From Ursus arctos (lineage: Eukaryota > Chordata > Mammalia > Carnivora > Ursidae): DNA of 64,000 nucleotides. Positions 56,035 to 64,000 of this stretch are shown here, in pieces. The stretch covers positions 32,864,813 to 32,928,812 of the forward strand of contig NW_026622952.1 in assembly GCF_023065955.2 (NCBI RefSeq). The letters run 5' to 3'. The notes beneath the pieces were generated by a model, which worked only from the letters and a program-made list of their open reading frames with translations, was not told the origin of the DNA and did not search any database. Both the position numbers and the translations under genes were made by a program. Every line of letters begins with the position of its first letter. Positions within the stretch are counted from its first letter, which is position 1.

Positions 56035-56345
56035 TATAAAGCACTAAATGGTTGGGCCTTCACCACTTAGAGCTCAGCCTCCCTCCCTGGGCAACTTCAG
56101 GGCAATTGCGATTAGCTGGAGTGCTGCTGCTGGATTCCCAGCTGCCATCTACGGGGCCGGAGGCAGGGAATCTTCCAAGGAGGGCCCTCACTGGTGGAAG
56201 GCCTCGCCTTCCATTAGCCAACAAAGAACTGATCTGGAGATCTTCAGGGCATGGCAGAGAGCCCATCTTTTAATCAGAATTGAAAAGCGGGGATTTCTGC
56301 TCTTTAAAAAGAACAATACATTCTGTGAGAACAATCTGATTCCTT
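56035..56345 (+). repeat. Possible CR1/L3-like LINE 3' relic
   Basis: The sequence reads like a vertebrate CR1/L3 3' reading frame: 'ataaagcactaaatggttgggcc', a G+C-rich middle with 'gctggattcccagctgcc', 'gatctggagatcttcaggg' and 'agcccatcttttaatc'. In CR1/L3, similar phrases encode the end of ORF2. A 99-codon plus frame (56048-56347) remains open. The family call is tentative, and an unrelated G+C-rich segment is the alternative. Confidence 0.4.
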
Positions 56346-56555
56346 AAAGCATGACATTAAAACACACAAACAGTACAATTTCTTGTTTCTTGCCTTTAGC
56401 CTCCAGCATTCACTGGCTTGCTACTCTACTTCCTTGTCTGCCCTTTTTCTCACCTTTCTCCCATTTAGAAGGCAAAAGGTTGAATGAGAAAGAGATCTGA
56501 ATGAATGCTGGATTTTGTTTTTGAATTTTTCAGTTTGAGATTTGACCTAATACGT
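56346..56555. other. Unassigned non-coding sequence
   Basis: Nothing recognised. Confidence 0.5.
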
Positions 56556-56559
56556 AAAC

Positions 56560-57295
56560 CTTTACACATATTCATTTATCTGTATATTCTTCCAACAAAT
56601 CAGAATTGGATGCCTACAGTGTGCCAACCTTTATTTAAGTGCTTCCTGAATAGCAGAGAAAGAATCCTCTACCTTGCTATAAGTTGTGGCCTCCTTAGAA
56701 AAACAGAAGAGAAACAAATACACATAATACTGCATCAAAGGAGAGTAAGTGCTATGAAAGAAAATAAAGCAGGGGAGGAAGTGAGAGATACAAGTTTTTA
56801 GATAGAATGACCTAGAATGGTTTCTCTAAAGAGGTGATATTTGACCAGAGAATTAAAGTCAAAGGTATGAGCTATGCAAACATCAGGGGGATACCAAGTG
56901 CAAAGCTGGGCTCAGTGTCATTCTGGGCCGACTGTGGTGGATGGAAAGGAAGTACTGTTTGAGAAGTATGCAGCCAGGGGCAGGTCAGGTAAAACCTTAT
57001 GGACAGTAGTAATAACTTTGTATTTTACTCTTAATGTGATGGTTTCAAGTAGGAGTGCAGATGTGATCGGTGATTAAAATGATCTCTAAAGACTAGTCTG
57101 CAGGTGAGGCAGAATTATAGGTTGCTAGGGGAGACAAGGTGAGGGGTAATGGTCCTTCGGTCTTGGATGATGGGAAATAAAATAAAATTCAGGATATATT
57201 TTAAAGGAATGCCCAACTAGATTTGCTAAATAGATTAGATTTGGGATTTTAGAGAATGGAAAGAATAAAGGATGATTGTAAACATTCTGTTGGGA
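56560..57295 (-). repeat. Long L2 LINE portion, antisense
   Basis: Antisense L2 order over about 735 bases: 'ttggatgcctacagtgtgccaac', 'gagagtaagtgctatgaaag', 'gtttctctaaagaggtgatatttgaccagagaattaaag', 'gcaaagctgggctc', 'gggcaggtcaggtaaaaccttatggacagtagtaataactttgtattttactc', 'gagtgcagatgtgat', 'caggatatattttaaaggaatgccc'. The 98- and 67-codon plus frames in it are incidental. Confidence 0.85.
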
Positions 57296-57745
57296 AATTA
57301 GTTAATATATATTCTTTGCAGAGCTATTAGGCACTAGTTATTACATAGATGTACTGAGAGCTAGGTAATATAGCAGTGCTTATGAAAGAGAAATTTGGGT
57401 GGGGATAATTGCTCACTGTTATCCAATCTGTAATAGGAACGAGCATACGATTCCTTTCAATAGCAAGATCCTTTGATGCAGTTAACATGTGATTTAATTA
57501 TTATAAAATCCATTTAGAAAGAATTATTCAAGAACATAAATAAAATTCACTTTCATTAAGCATGGGGAGAGAGTAGCAAAAGGCATACTCTCTCCTACCA
57601 TCTAGGGGCATATAATCAGGTTACCCATACATAATTGTTGGACTGAGGACAGCATATCTATTGCCTTGGCGAACTTGACACTCATACCCCTTCACACTCT
57701 TAAAAGTGTCTTGGTTTGGACAGTAAATCATATGTCCACTCGACA
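57296..57745. other. Unassigned AT-rich sequence
   Basis: Nothing recognised. Confidence 0.5.
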
Positions 57746-57935
57746 ACACAGTCTAAATATTGGAAATTTCTGCACAGCAAAAGAAACAATCAACAGAATG
57801 AAAAGGCAACTTATGGAATAGGAGAAAATATTTGCAAACCATATATCAGATGAGGGATTAATATCCAGAATAAATGAAGCAGTTCTCCAACTCAATAGCA
57901 AAAAAAAAAAAAAAATCCAGTTTAAAAAAAATGGG

Positions 57936-58113
57936 GGCACCTTGGTGGCACAGTGGGTGAAGCATCTGACACTTGGTTAAAGTCTCAGGTCCTGATCTCA
58001 AGATTGTGATACCTAGCCCCAGGTCAGGCTGTGCGTGGAGGCTGCTTTAGCTTCTCTCTCCCCCTCCCTCTGCAACCCCCTCCTCAAATAAATAAATGAA
58101 TCTTTTTAAAAAA
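57936..58113 (+). mobile_element. Older Can-SINE, sense, inside L1
   Basis: Head 'ggcaccttggtggcacag', 'gtgaagcatctgacac', B-box zone, CT-rich part 'ctctctccccctccctctg', 'caaataaataaatgaatc' and a short A run. The flanks 'tttaaaaaaaatggg' (57921-57935) and 'ttaaaaaatggg' (about 58106-58117) are both the L1 site and give an imperfect duplication. Confidence 0.9.
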
Positions 58114-58124
58114 TGGGCAGATGA

Positions 58125-58223
58125 GGAGGGCACGTGTGGTGATGAGCAGTGGGTATTATATGCAGCTAATGAACCATTGAACAGTACATCAAAAACTAAA
58201 AAAATAAGTAAATTAAAAAAAAG
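58125..58223 (+). mobile_element. Very short L1 3' end inserted next to the SINE
   Basis: About 99 bases of L1 3' end: 'ggagggcacgtgtggtgatgag', 'gggtattatatgcagctaatgaacc', then an A-rich tail. The 11-base duplication tgggcagatga is perfect at 58114-58124 and 58224-58234. Confidence 0.9.
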
Positions 58224-58498
58224 TGGGCAGATGACCTGAATATACATTTTTTTCAAAGAAGATCTACAAATGGCCAACAGGTACAGGAAAAGGTGTTCAG
58301 CATCACTCATCATCAGGGAAATGTAAATCAAAACCCCAGTGAGATACCACCTCACACCTGTAATGTGATAGTGACTATAATCAAAAAGACAAGAAATAAC
58401 CAGTGTTGGTGAGGATGTGGAGAAAAGGAACGCTTGTGCACTGTTGGTGGGAATGGAAATTGGTGCAGCTCCCATGGAAAACAGTATGGAGGTTTCTT

Positions 58499-58527
58499 TA
58501 AACAACAACAACAACAACAGCTCTATC

Positions 58528-58561
<34 letters not shown>

Positions 58562-58564
58562 TTA
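58499..58564. repeat. (AAC)n and (TATC)n microsatellites
   Basis: Six to seven AAC units (58499-58519), then about nine TATC units (58524-58561). The Gln-run frame across the first and the Tyr-Leu-Ser-Ile frame across the second are repeat translations. Confidence 0.95.
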
Positions 58565-59380
58565 TATAAAACTACCATATAAAACTCTCTATTTTCAACT
58601 GGATACCACGGGATCCTAAATAAATAGGGTAATTCTATTTAATAATAAGAATAGACTTCATTAACTAGGGTAGGAAACTTGAACCTTCTGGGGATTACAT
58701 CTCAAGGACAGAATCAGGGTGGGCCTACTTCCCCTTCCTTTGTGAAGATTAAATAAATAAATAAATAAACAAACAAATAAATAAATAAAATTGAGTAATT
58801 AAGTAATTCATTAAATCACTTCCCAGAGTCTGTAAGGATTCGGATGCTTGCCCAGGTGACTTTTAAACTCCTGGCCTTACTATCTGTGTTCCTCCTTCAG
58901 ATCCTGGCTTCTTTGAATGTAGCCAAGTTTAATGCTAACTTTTTCTTGGTGCTGACCTGTGCCTGAGGCCTATCAGTAAATCATGAATGACACCCCCTTG
59001 CTTGATAATTTCCAGAAAGATGAGCGGTGTAGGCCATGATCCAGACAATTATTATTATTGTTGTTGCTATGACTAGTGTACCAATAGTATTTCTGTTATC
59101 ATCAACAATTTTAAATTCTACATGCTGTAGAAGAAGAAAAAAGAAGTGTATGGCTCGGTTCTTGGCCCTAAAGAACTTATAATGTGCAAATAGTCACTGC
59201 TTATTATATTTGATTGATTCACATTCCTTAATAGAAGTGAATTTAAAATTATAATTAAGGCTTACAAAAGGTCTCATTTTTAGACAAGTAATATTACATG
59301 ACATTTTCTCTTTCAGCTAGGGATTTCAGGGAAGTTTATAAATATTACCTTGATAAACTTTGCAAAATTCCTTTCAGGTT
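58565..59380. other. Unassigned sequence
   Basis: The first bases may be the last L1 remnant. Otherwise no gene or repeat except the simple repeat at 58749-58790. Confidence 0.5.
58749..58790. repeat. (AAAT)n microsatellite
   Basis: AAAT units with two AAAC interruptions. Confidence 0.95.
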
Positions 59381-59384
59381 GTAT

Positions 59385-59700
59385 GTATAAAACTAATCTT
59401 CAGATAGTTAGTAAGGAGAAAAGCCTGTATCAAGATCAAGTGATCTGACCCAAGTCAAACACAGCTCCAATACTCTTTCTGTCAGGTGGGTGGAACAGCA
59501 CAGCTCGTCACAACATTCTATGATTTTTTTTTCATAAGTATTATGTTACTTCTTTCAATATGAACTGGTGAAACAATTACAAAATATTTTAATAGGCTCA
59601 TCTTTCAGGTTAGAATAGTGAAGCTTACAAAATTTAAAGTCCTTACCAATAGTTATCCAGCTATTTGATCACCAAACACAGGATTCTTTTCACATCTCAA
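59385..59700 (-). repeat. Two weak antisense MIR-like segments
   Basis: Segment 59395-59485 has 'tcaagtgatctgacccaagtcaaacacagctcc'. Segment 59585-59700 has 'ctttcaggttagaatagtgaag', 'ccttaccaatagttatccagcta'. Both resemble the antisense MIR core and the 'aaggtcacacagcta' zone but are heavily decayed. Confidence 0.35.
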
Positions 59701-59777
59701 AGGAGATGAGCCAATGAAGGATATGAGAGACACAATTCAACCAAACTATTTTCTGTGACTCTTAGATTAACAAAAAA

Positions 59778-59990
59778 CTGGGGCGCTTGCGTGGCTCAGT
59801 CGTTAAGTGTCTGCCTTTGGCTCAGGGCTTGATCCCGGAGTCCTGGGATCCAGCCCTGCATTGGGCTTCTCCGCTGGGAGCCTGCTTCTTCCTCTCTCAC
59901 TCCCCCTGCTTGTGTTCCCTCTCTCGCTGGCTGTCTCTCTCTCTGTCAGATAAATAAAATCTTAAAAAAAATAAAAAATAAAAAAGCTAA
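59778..59990 (+). mobile_element. Can-SINE (arctoid tRNA-Lys type), sense
   Basis: Sense copy: head 'tggggcgcttgcgtggctcag', 'cgttaagtgtctgcctttgg', 'ccctgcttgtgttccctctctcgctgg', 'cagataaataaaatc' and an A-rich tail with T interruptions. No clear long target duplication is visible ('taacaa' is the only shared edge), so it may be older than the 28203, 42476 and 43549 copies. Confidence 0.92.
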
Positions 59991-61220
59991 CAATATCACT
60001 TGTTTTCAGTAGCAAACATTATCAGAAAGTGTGTGTGTGTGAGTGTATAATTTTCACCATTGAATTCTATTCTTAATAAATTAGCTTTGGGAATCCTAAT
60101 AAGTAAAAGCACCCTGAGGTTAACCCATTTTTTATAATGTGGGATACATTTAATAATGTAAACAATGGTTCCCGATTTTCTCTTTCAATAGTAGAGTTTT
60201 ATGTACCCGATTATCTACAAAACAGGGCACATTTGTCTACCTGTAAATTATTTACTTTGATACTATTTAAACTCATTAAAAATAAGCCATTTGGTGGTTA
60301 TCAGCTCTTATTTTCCCTTTTAACCTTTTTCTTGTTTTTCCCCCAACATCCCTGCCTCTCCCTACCTTCACCTCCTCCACGTGATTTGCTTCCTCTTCCT
60401 CAGAGCTTTTCTGTGTGGCACTGTATGTTACAACTCATTATACAGGAGATGTAGGAGATGCAGATTGTAAATGCCTTGTGGCCAACTTCTTTCCCATGTC
60501 ATTCCCCTAGAATAAATAACAGCAGCTTCTAGCATTGCTGACTTGTGACATTAGGATGGAAAGCTGACATTGTCCATTAGGATGAAGCCCATCCAAAGCC
60601 AGGTTTTATGAGGCACATAATCCACATGTTTTGGGACCATGTTATGCACCTGCCCAAATGTTCTTGGCACTATGTGCTGCTCCCACTTTGGAAACCAGCC
60701 TGTTTGCTGCACTCCTGGGATGGAGTTGCTCCAGAGCAGGCTTGTAGCATTCTTGAACACTGCTGCCATTGCCTCAGTTCCTAATTCCTTCTAGGTGAGG
60801 GCCACACCGATTGTTTTGACACAATCTCGGACATGCTCATGGAGGCAGGAGGTACAAAAGTTCTTGCACCCAGATTAACTGGGTGACATAACCCTAATCC
60901 CTGGCCTGTAGTCCTATGGATTGCTGTCATCCTTCTTAGGGAAGAATCTTCCCACTTAGTGCTTTCTAGCAAATATGCAATGTAAACTGAGAAATCAGGA
61001 GGGTCTTCCAGAGACACGGAAGTGTCACAGGAGCGCCTGTCCACAGGAATTTCACAAATTAAGTTGGGTGGATGCAGAGAAAGATTAGTCCACATAAAAT
61101 AATGTGCAATTCACATCCTGAATAGTGTCTTTCTGATGATTTTAGAGTAATAACGGAACAGAACTAATTAAACATAGGAGGTGAGCCTTGTTGTGTTGAA
61201 TGAAGCAGGGCGAAGAGAAG
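59991..61220. other. Unassigned sequence with two adjacent minus-strand frames
   Basis: No repeat named. On the minus strand, frames of 104 codons (60781-61095) and 72 codons (60551-60769) lie end to end in different phases, 11 bases apart. Neither matches a family I recognise. The DNA here is less AT-rich than its surroundings. A 105-codon plus frame (60137-60454) is C/T-rich low-information sequence. Confidence 0.4.
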
Positions 61221-61224
61221 AAAC

Positions 61225-61435
61225 ACAGTATTAGTAGTGTATGATTACATAACATTTGCTGTGAGTAAGTAAGGGTTCAAGTATGTGTATACAGGTATTG
61301 TCATTTAATTGTCATTCCCTGCCAGAGTAGTTACTTTTATTAGACCCGTTGTGAAGAGGAGGGAATTGAGACAGAGAGAAATGAAATAATAGCCCCAGGA
61401 AGTGGCAGAGCCTGGGTCAGAGCTGACACCACTTT
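61225..61435 (-). repeat. MIR SINE, antisense
   Basis: Order 'ttgtcatttaattgtcattccctgccagagtag', 'agacccgttgtgaagaggagggaattgagacagagag', 'ccccaggaagtggcagagcctgggtcagagctg'. Confidence 0.8.
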
Positions 61436-61551
61436 TGGATGCCTCTCCAGGAGGAGCGGGAGACCAAGCAGAGGATGGTGGGTCACTTTGTCATTTCAGG
61501 GAAAGACCCAAACAAGTGGCCATATGAGAAAGGAGGCTTCAAGGCAAGATG

Positions 61552-61775
61552 CGGGGGCGCGGGGGTGGGGGGGCTTAGTCAGTTAAGCATCAGACTCTTG
61601 GTTTCAGCTCAGGTCACTATCTCAAGGTTGTAAGATCAAACCCAGTGTCAGACTCTGTGCTCTGTGTGGAGTCTGCTTGAGATTCATTCCTGCTCCCTCT
61701 GTACGTCCTGCTTGTTCTCTCTATTTCTCAAATAAATAGATCTTAAAAAATTAAAATTAAAATTAAAAAAAAAAA
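61552..61775 (+). mobile_element. Older Can-SINE, sense
   Basis: Sense body with a decayed head ('gggggcttagtcagttaagc'), 'atcagactcttggtttcagctcagg', 'ctcaaggttgtaagatcaaacccag', 'ctctatttctcaaataaataga' and an A-rich tail. This layout resembles older carnivore-wide Can-SINEs rather than the young arctoid form. No clear target duplication. Confidence 0.88.
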
Positions 61776-61834
61776 AAGCAAAATAAGGCCATACCATGAG
61801 GTCCCTCAAAGCCAAATCAATGAGTTGGGACTTG

Positions 61835-62004
61835 AATTTATTTATTTATTTTTAGAACATCTCATTTTTTAAAATTCAATTTACTTAAACTAAAAAAACA
61901 AAAACAAAACAAAACAAAAAACGGTTCACCCATTCTGTCCCTTTCACTCCCACCCCAGCCTCTGTCAACCACTGATCTCTTCTCCATATCCATGAGCTTG
62001 GTAT

Positions 62005-62043
<39 letters not shown>

Positions 62044-62105
62044 TTTCAGATATAAGGGAGATCATATGGTATTTATCTTTCTCTGTCTGACTTATTTCAG
62101 ATAGA
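61835..62105 (-). repeat. Eutherian L1M LINE 3' fragment, antisense
   Basis: Order 'cccattctgtccctttcactcccaccccagcctctgtcaaccactgatct', 'tctccatatccatgagcttg', a (TTTA)n expansion, then 'cagatataagggagatcatatggtatttatctttctctgtctgacttatttcag'. A (AAAAC)n run lies at about 61896-61920. Confidence 0.85.
62002..62046. repeat. (TTTA)n microsatellite
   Basis: Eleven TTTA units inside the L1M fragment. Confidence 0.95.
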
Positions 62106-62114
62106 TACTAAGGA

Positions 62115-62235
62115 CCCATTTTGAGTGCATAGGATAGTAACCTGATCAAAGTGATCTTTGTGGAGATTAGCTGTTCCTAAGACATATTGGAGTAGAAGCT
62201 GGAAGAGGGTAATACTCATTTTTGACATTTTTTTA
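62115..62235 (-). repeat. L2 LINE fragment, antisense
   Basis: Order 'ggatagtaacctgatcaaagtgatctttgtggagattagctg', 'gagtagaagctggaagagg' is antisense L2 near the 'gatcactctggc' zone. Confidence 0.6.
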
Positions 62236-62824
62236 AGCATAAGGAAGTAAACGATTTTGTATTTCTACATCACTAAGCACAAGATTTAAATGACAGTGAT
62301 CTTAAGAATGTTGAAAGCTGGTAAAAAAAAAAAAAAAAAAAAGTTTATTCCTTCTTCCCTTCTCCTCTCTCTGTTTCTTCCTTAGAATCCTCTGAGACCC
62401 TGAAAAGATGATTCTGTATCTCTGATCTTACCTAACTCATGAAGTAGCTAAGAGTGGTTTTGGATGGCATACTACATAATACAGCTGTTCCCTCATACCT
62501 TCCCTGCTGGATTTCAACCACAGTCTGGCTTTTCCTTCAGAACTTGATTCTTGTCCCTACTGACTCTTCTCCCCTGTTGCACAGATGCAAAGCTCTAAGT
62601 CATCTGTGATACATCTTGTATCCAAACCCAAAAGCATTTCAATGTTTCTTCTACAATGTAGCTCTTCGTCCTGCAGCTACATCTCTGAGGGGACCTGTCA
62701 CTCTGTGTCTGGATTATTGTGGTCCTTCTACCAGACCTCTCCATCACATATACTGCCCTACTCCTTTCCCTTCTACACACTGGATTATTTATTGGAACAG
62801 TTTTGGTCCTTTTATATTCATTAG
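62236..62824. other. Unassigned sequence with (A)21
   Basis: An A run of about 21 lies at 62322-62342. The part at about 62480-62820 is C/T-rich and may be very old L2, but landmarks are insufficient. Overlapping frames of 60-120 codons have no motif. Confidence 0.45.
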
Positions 62825-63385
62825 AATTCTTGTGGCTAAAAGTGACAAAATTCTAACTCAAGTTGGCTTAAGCAGAAAAAAAAAAAAAAAGATAGGAAAA
62901 CAGTCATTTGAAAGGGTACAGATAGAGATTCGGCTTACAGAGCATCTGGATAGAGGCATTCAAGTGATACCATCAAAAATTTGACTTTCTCCTTATCTAA
63001 GTTCCTTGTGAGCTTGATCCTCAAGCCGTGTATTCTCCTGTGATACCTAGATGATTACTAAGATCTCAGGTTTAAGTTCTCAACCAGCTCAATTTCAGTG
63101 AAAAGACACCTTCTGTTTCCAATAATTTCACCCTGAATCCCAAATTGGGCCTTATTGCCCTGGTTTGATTCATATGCACATTCCTGACACAACTGGAGCT
63201 AGAGAAATAGAAATGCAGAATGGCTAGGGTGGGTCACATGGTCTCCTCTAGAGTTGAGGGGTGCTATCTGTCCTTCTGAACTGTATCATCTGAGAGTAGA
63301 AGAGGAATGATTCCCCAGTCAAAAATAAGGATGATTTCACCAGAAGGAGAAGGAATGGGTGCCAGAACAAATATCAATTATAATA
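62825..63385 (+). repeat. Ancient interspersed repeat, class not assigned
   Basis: Starts 'tggctaaaagtgacaaaattctaactcaagttggcttaagc', then an A run (62877-62890) and 'tctggatagaggcattcaagtgataccatc', and ends 'ggatgatttcaccagaaggagaaggaatgggtgccagaaca'. I recognise this as a dispersed mammalian repeat whose outer phrases are 'caactggcttaagcaa' and 'gctgttaccagaagaaggg'. Family not named. Confidence 0.5.
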
Positions 63386-63434
63386 TGCATACTATACTCC
63401 TCAAAAAAATACAGTGGTTCCCTGTTGCCAGAGA

Positions 63435-63575
63435 GTAAATTGAGTAACATCATAGAACTGCAAAGCTGAAAGTGACTTTGAACTTCATCTTATCCAGCCA
63501 ACTTCAAAGAAATGAGACGAAAACTAGTAACAAACCAAACCTAGGACCAGATATTTTGCTTCCTAAAGCATTTTT
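63435..63575 (-). repeat. MIR-family SINE, antisense
   Basis: Order 'catcatagaactgcaaagctgaaagtgactttgaacttcatcttatccagcc', 'aatgagacgaaaactagt', 'caaacctaggacc' fits the MIR3/MIRc type in antisense. Confidence 0.55.
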
Positions 63576-64000
63576 TTAAAATAATTTCCACATTAGGAAT
63601 CCAAGCTGATTTTCAAGTACCCTTTATAAACTACATAAACTTTACCTACCTTCCTTATTTCTCTTCACTGCTCTCCAGTAAGAATTCTAGACCAGATAAA
63701 CTTACCTTTTCAACATCTCCTGGATGTGCCTTGTCCATTTTGACTTTGGTATCTTCTGTTTTCACATTGTAATGAATTCATCTCTTTTCTGTTTATTCTG
63801 ACACCCCAAATATCAGGTTTATTTTCTCATAAGCCATAATTGAGGTTTTTTTTTTTTTCTATTTCACTGAGAAAACTAAAGTAATAAAAAAATTTACATT
63901 AGCTCCCATCACATCATTTTTCACCTACTGTCATTTGCACCCTTGTGTTTTATTTTCTTCCTGTTTCTATGGATCCAAGATCCCAATTGAAGGATACACA
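63576..64000. other. Unassigned sequence to window end
   Basis: No gene. Weak L2-like phrases near 63640-63720, and a T run at about 63847-63859. Confidence 0.45.

Larger units (their letters stand above)
57750..58500 (+). mobile_element. L1 ORF2/3' region, sense, broken by two later insertions
   Basis: L1 sequence is readable in three parts. 57750-57935 has 'gcacagcaaaagaaacaatcaac' and 'ggagaaaatatttgcaaaccatatatc'. 58114-58124 and then 58224-58500 continue with 'gggcagatgacctgaatatacattttt', 'atggccaacaggtacaggaaaagg', 'gataccacctcacacctg', 'gaggatgtggagaaaagg' and 'actgttggtgggaatgg'. It is 5'-truncated and full of stops, so no active protein. It ends in AAC and TATC simple repeats. The interruptions are a Can-SINE and a second L1 end. 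Confidence 0.9.

Noticed and set aside
58047..58529. 160-codon minus-strand frame
   Set aside because: It runs antisense through the L1/SINE/L1 nest and ends in simple repeats, so it is a shadow of those elements.
1..64000. CRISPR arrays, operons, phage or other prokaryotic systems
   Set aside because: No direct-repeat/spacer array, no dense coding, and abundant carnivoran retroelements. The sequence is mammalian nuclear DNA.

Overview
This window reads as mammalian nuclear DNA from a carnivoran, most likely an arctoid (bear, panda or pinniped-like lineage). The basis is a set of tRNA-Lys-type Can-SINEs whose body matches the form typical of bears and seals rather than the dog or cat forms. 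Carnivoran LINE-1 3' ends are also present, together with eutherian-wide relics (MIR, L2, L1M, MaLR LTR, MER5A-like hAT). The sequence is AT-rich and CpG-poor.

I found no protein-coding gene, exon, tRNA, rRNA, snRNA or CRISPR array that I can support. The longest start-to-stop frames are 183 codons (19499-20050, +) and 174 codons (26427-26951, -). Neither has recognisable domains. The window is best described as intergenic or deep intronic DNA; sequence alone cannot say which.

Layout. 1-2600 is unassigned with two dinucleotide repeats. 2620-4340 is a decayed antisense L2 with a MIR inside. 5969-6278 is a 5'-truncated L1 with a perfect 13-bp target duplication, followed by a sense L2 (6370-6835). 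7250-9300 is largely repeat-free and holds an AT-rich candidate conserved element. 10-19 kb mixes L2, MIR and hAT relics with a somewhat CpG-richer patch near 15.0-15.7 kb. 20.1-21.2 kb is a sense L2 carrying a long pyrimidine microsatellite. 21.7-28.1 kb is mostly unassigned, with a candidate conserved stretch near 27.3-27.7 kb. 28.2-29.6 kb holds three Can-SINEs. 31.7-33.3 kb has an old L1 and a short younger L1. 36.4-37.3 kb has a CpG-richer patch and three MIR pieces. 37.3-39.0 kb is repeat-poor. 40.3-49.3 kb holds L1M, L2, two young Can-SINEs in opposite orientation, and a MaLR LTR that appears to have split an L2. 49.3-53.7 kb is repeat-poor. 53.7-63.6 kb is dense in nested repeats: an L1 inside a DNA-transposon relic, a possible CR1/L3 relic, a long L2, a three-layer L1/SINE/L1 nest and further SINE, L1M and MIR copies.

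No genes act together here, and I do not see an undescribed biological system. The most informative signals are the datable nested insertions, young SINE copies suited to presence/absence tests, inverted SINE pairs, a polypyrimidine tract with triplex/G-quadruplex potential, and three repeat-free stretches worth testing for conservation. Repeat family names come from recalled consensus patterns, not a database search, and edges of old repeats are approximate to tens of bases.
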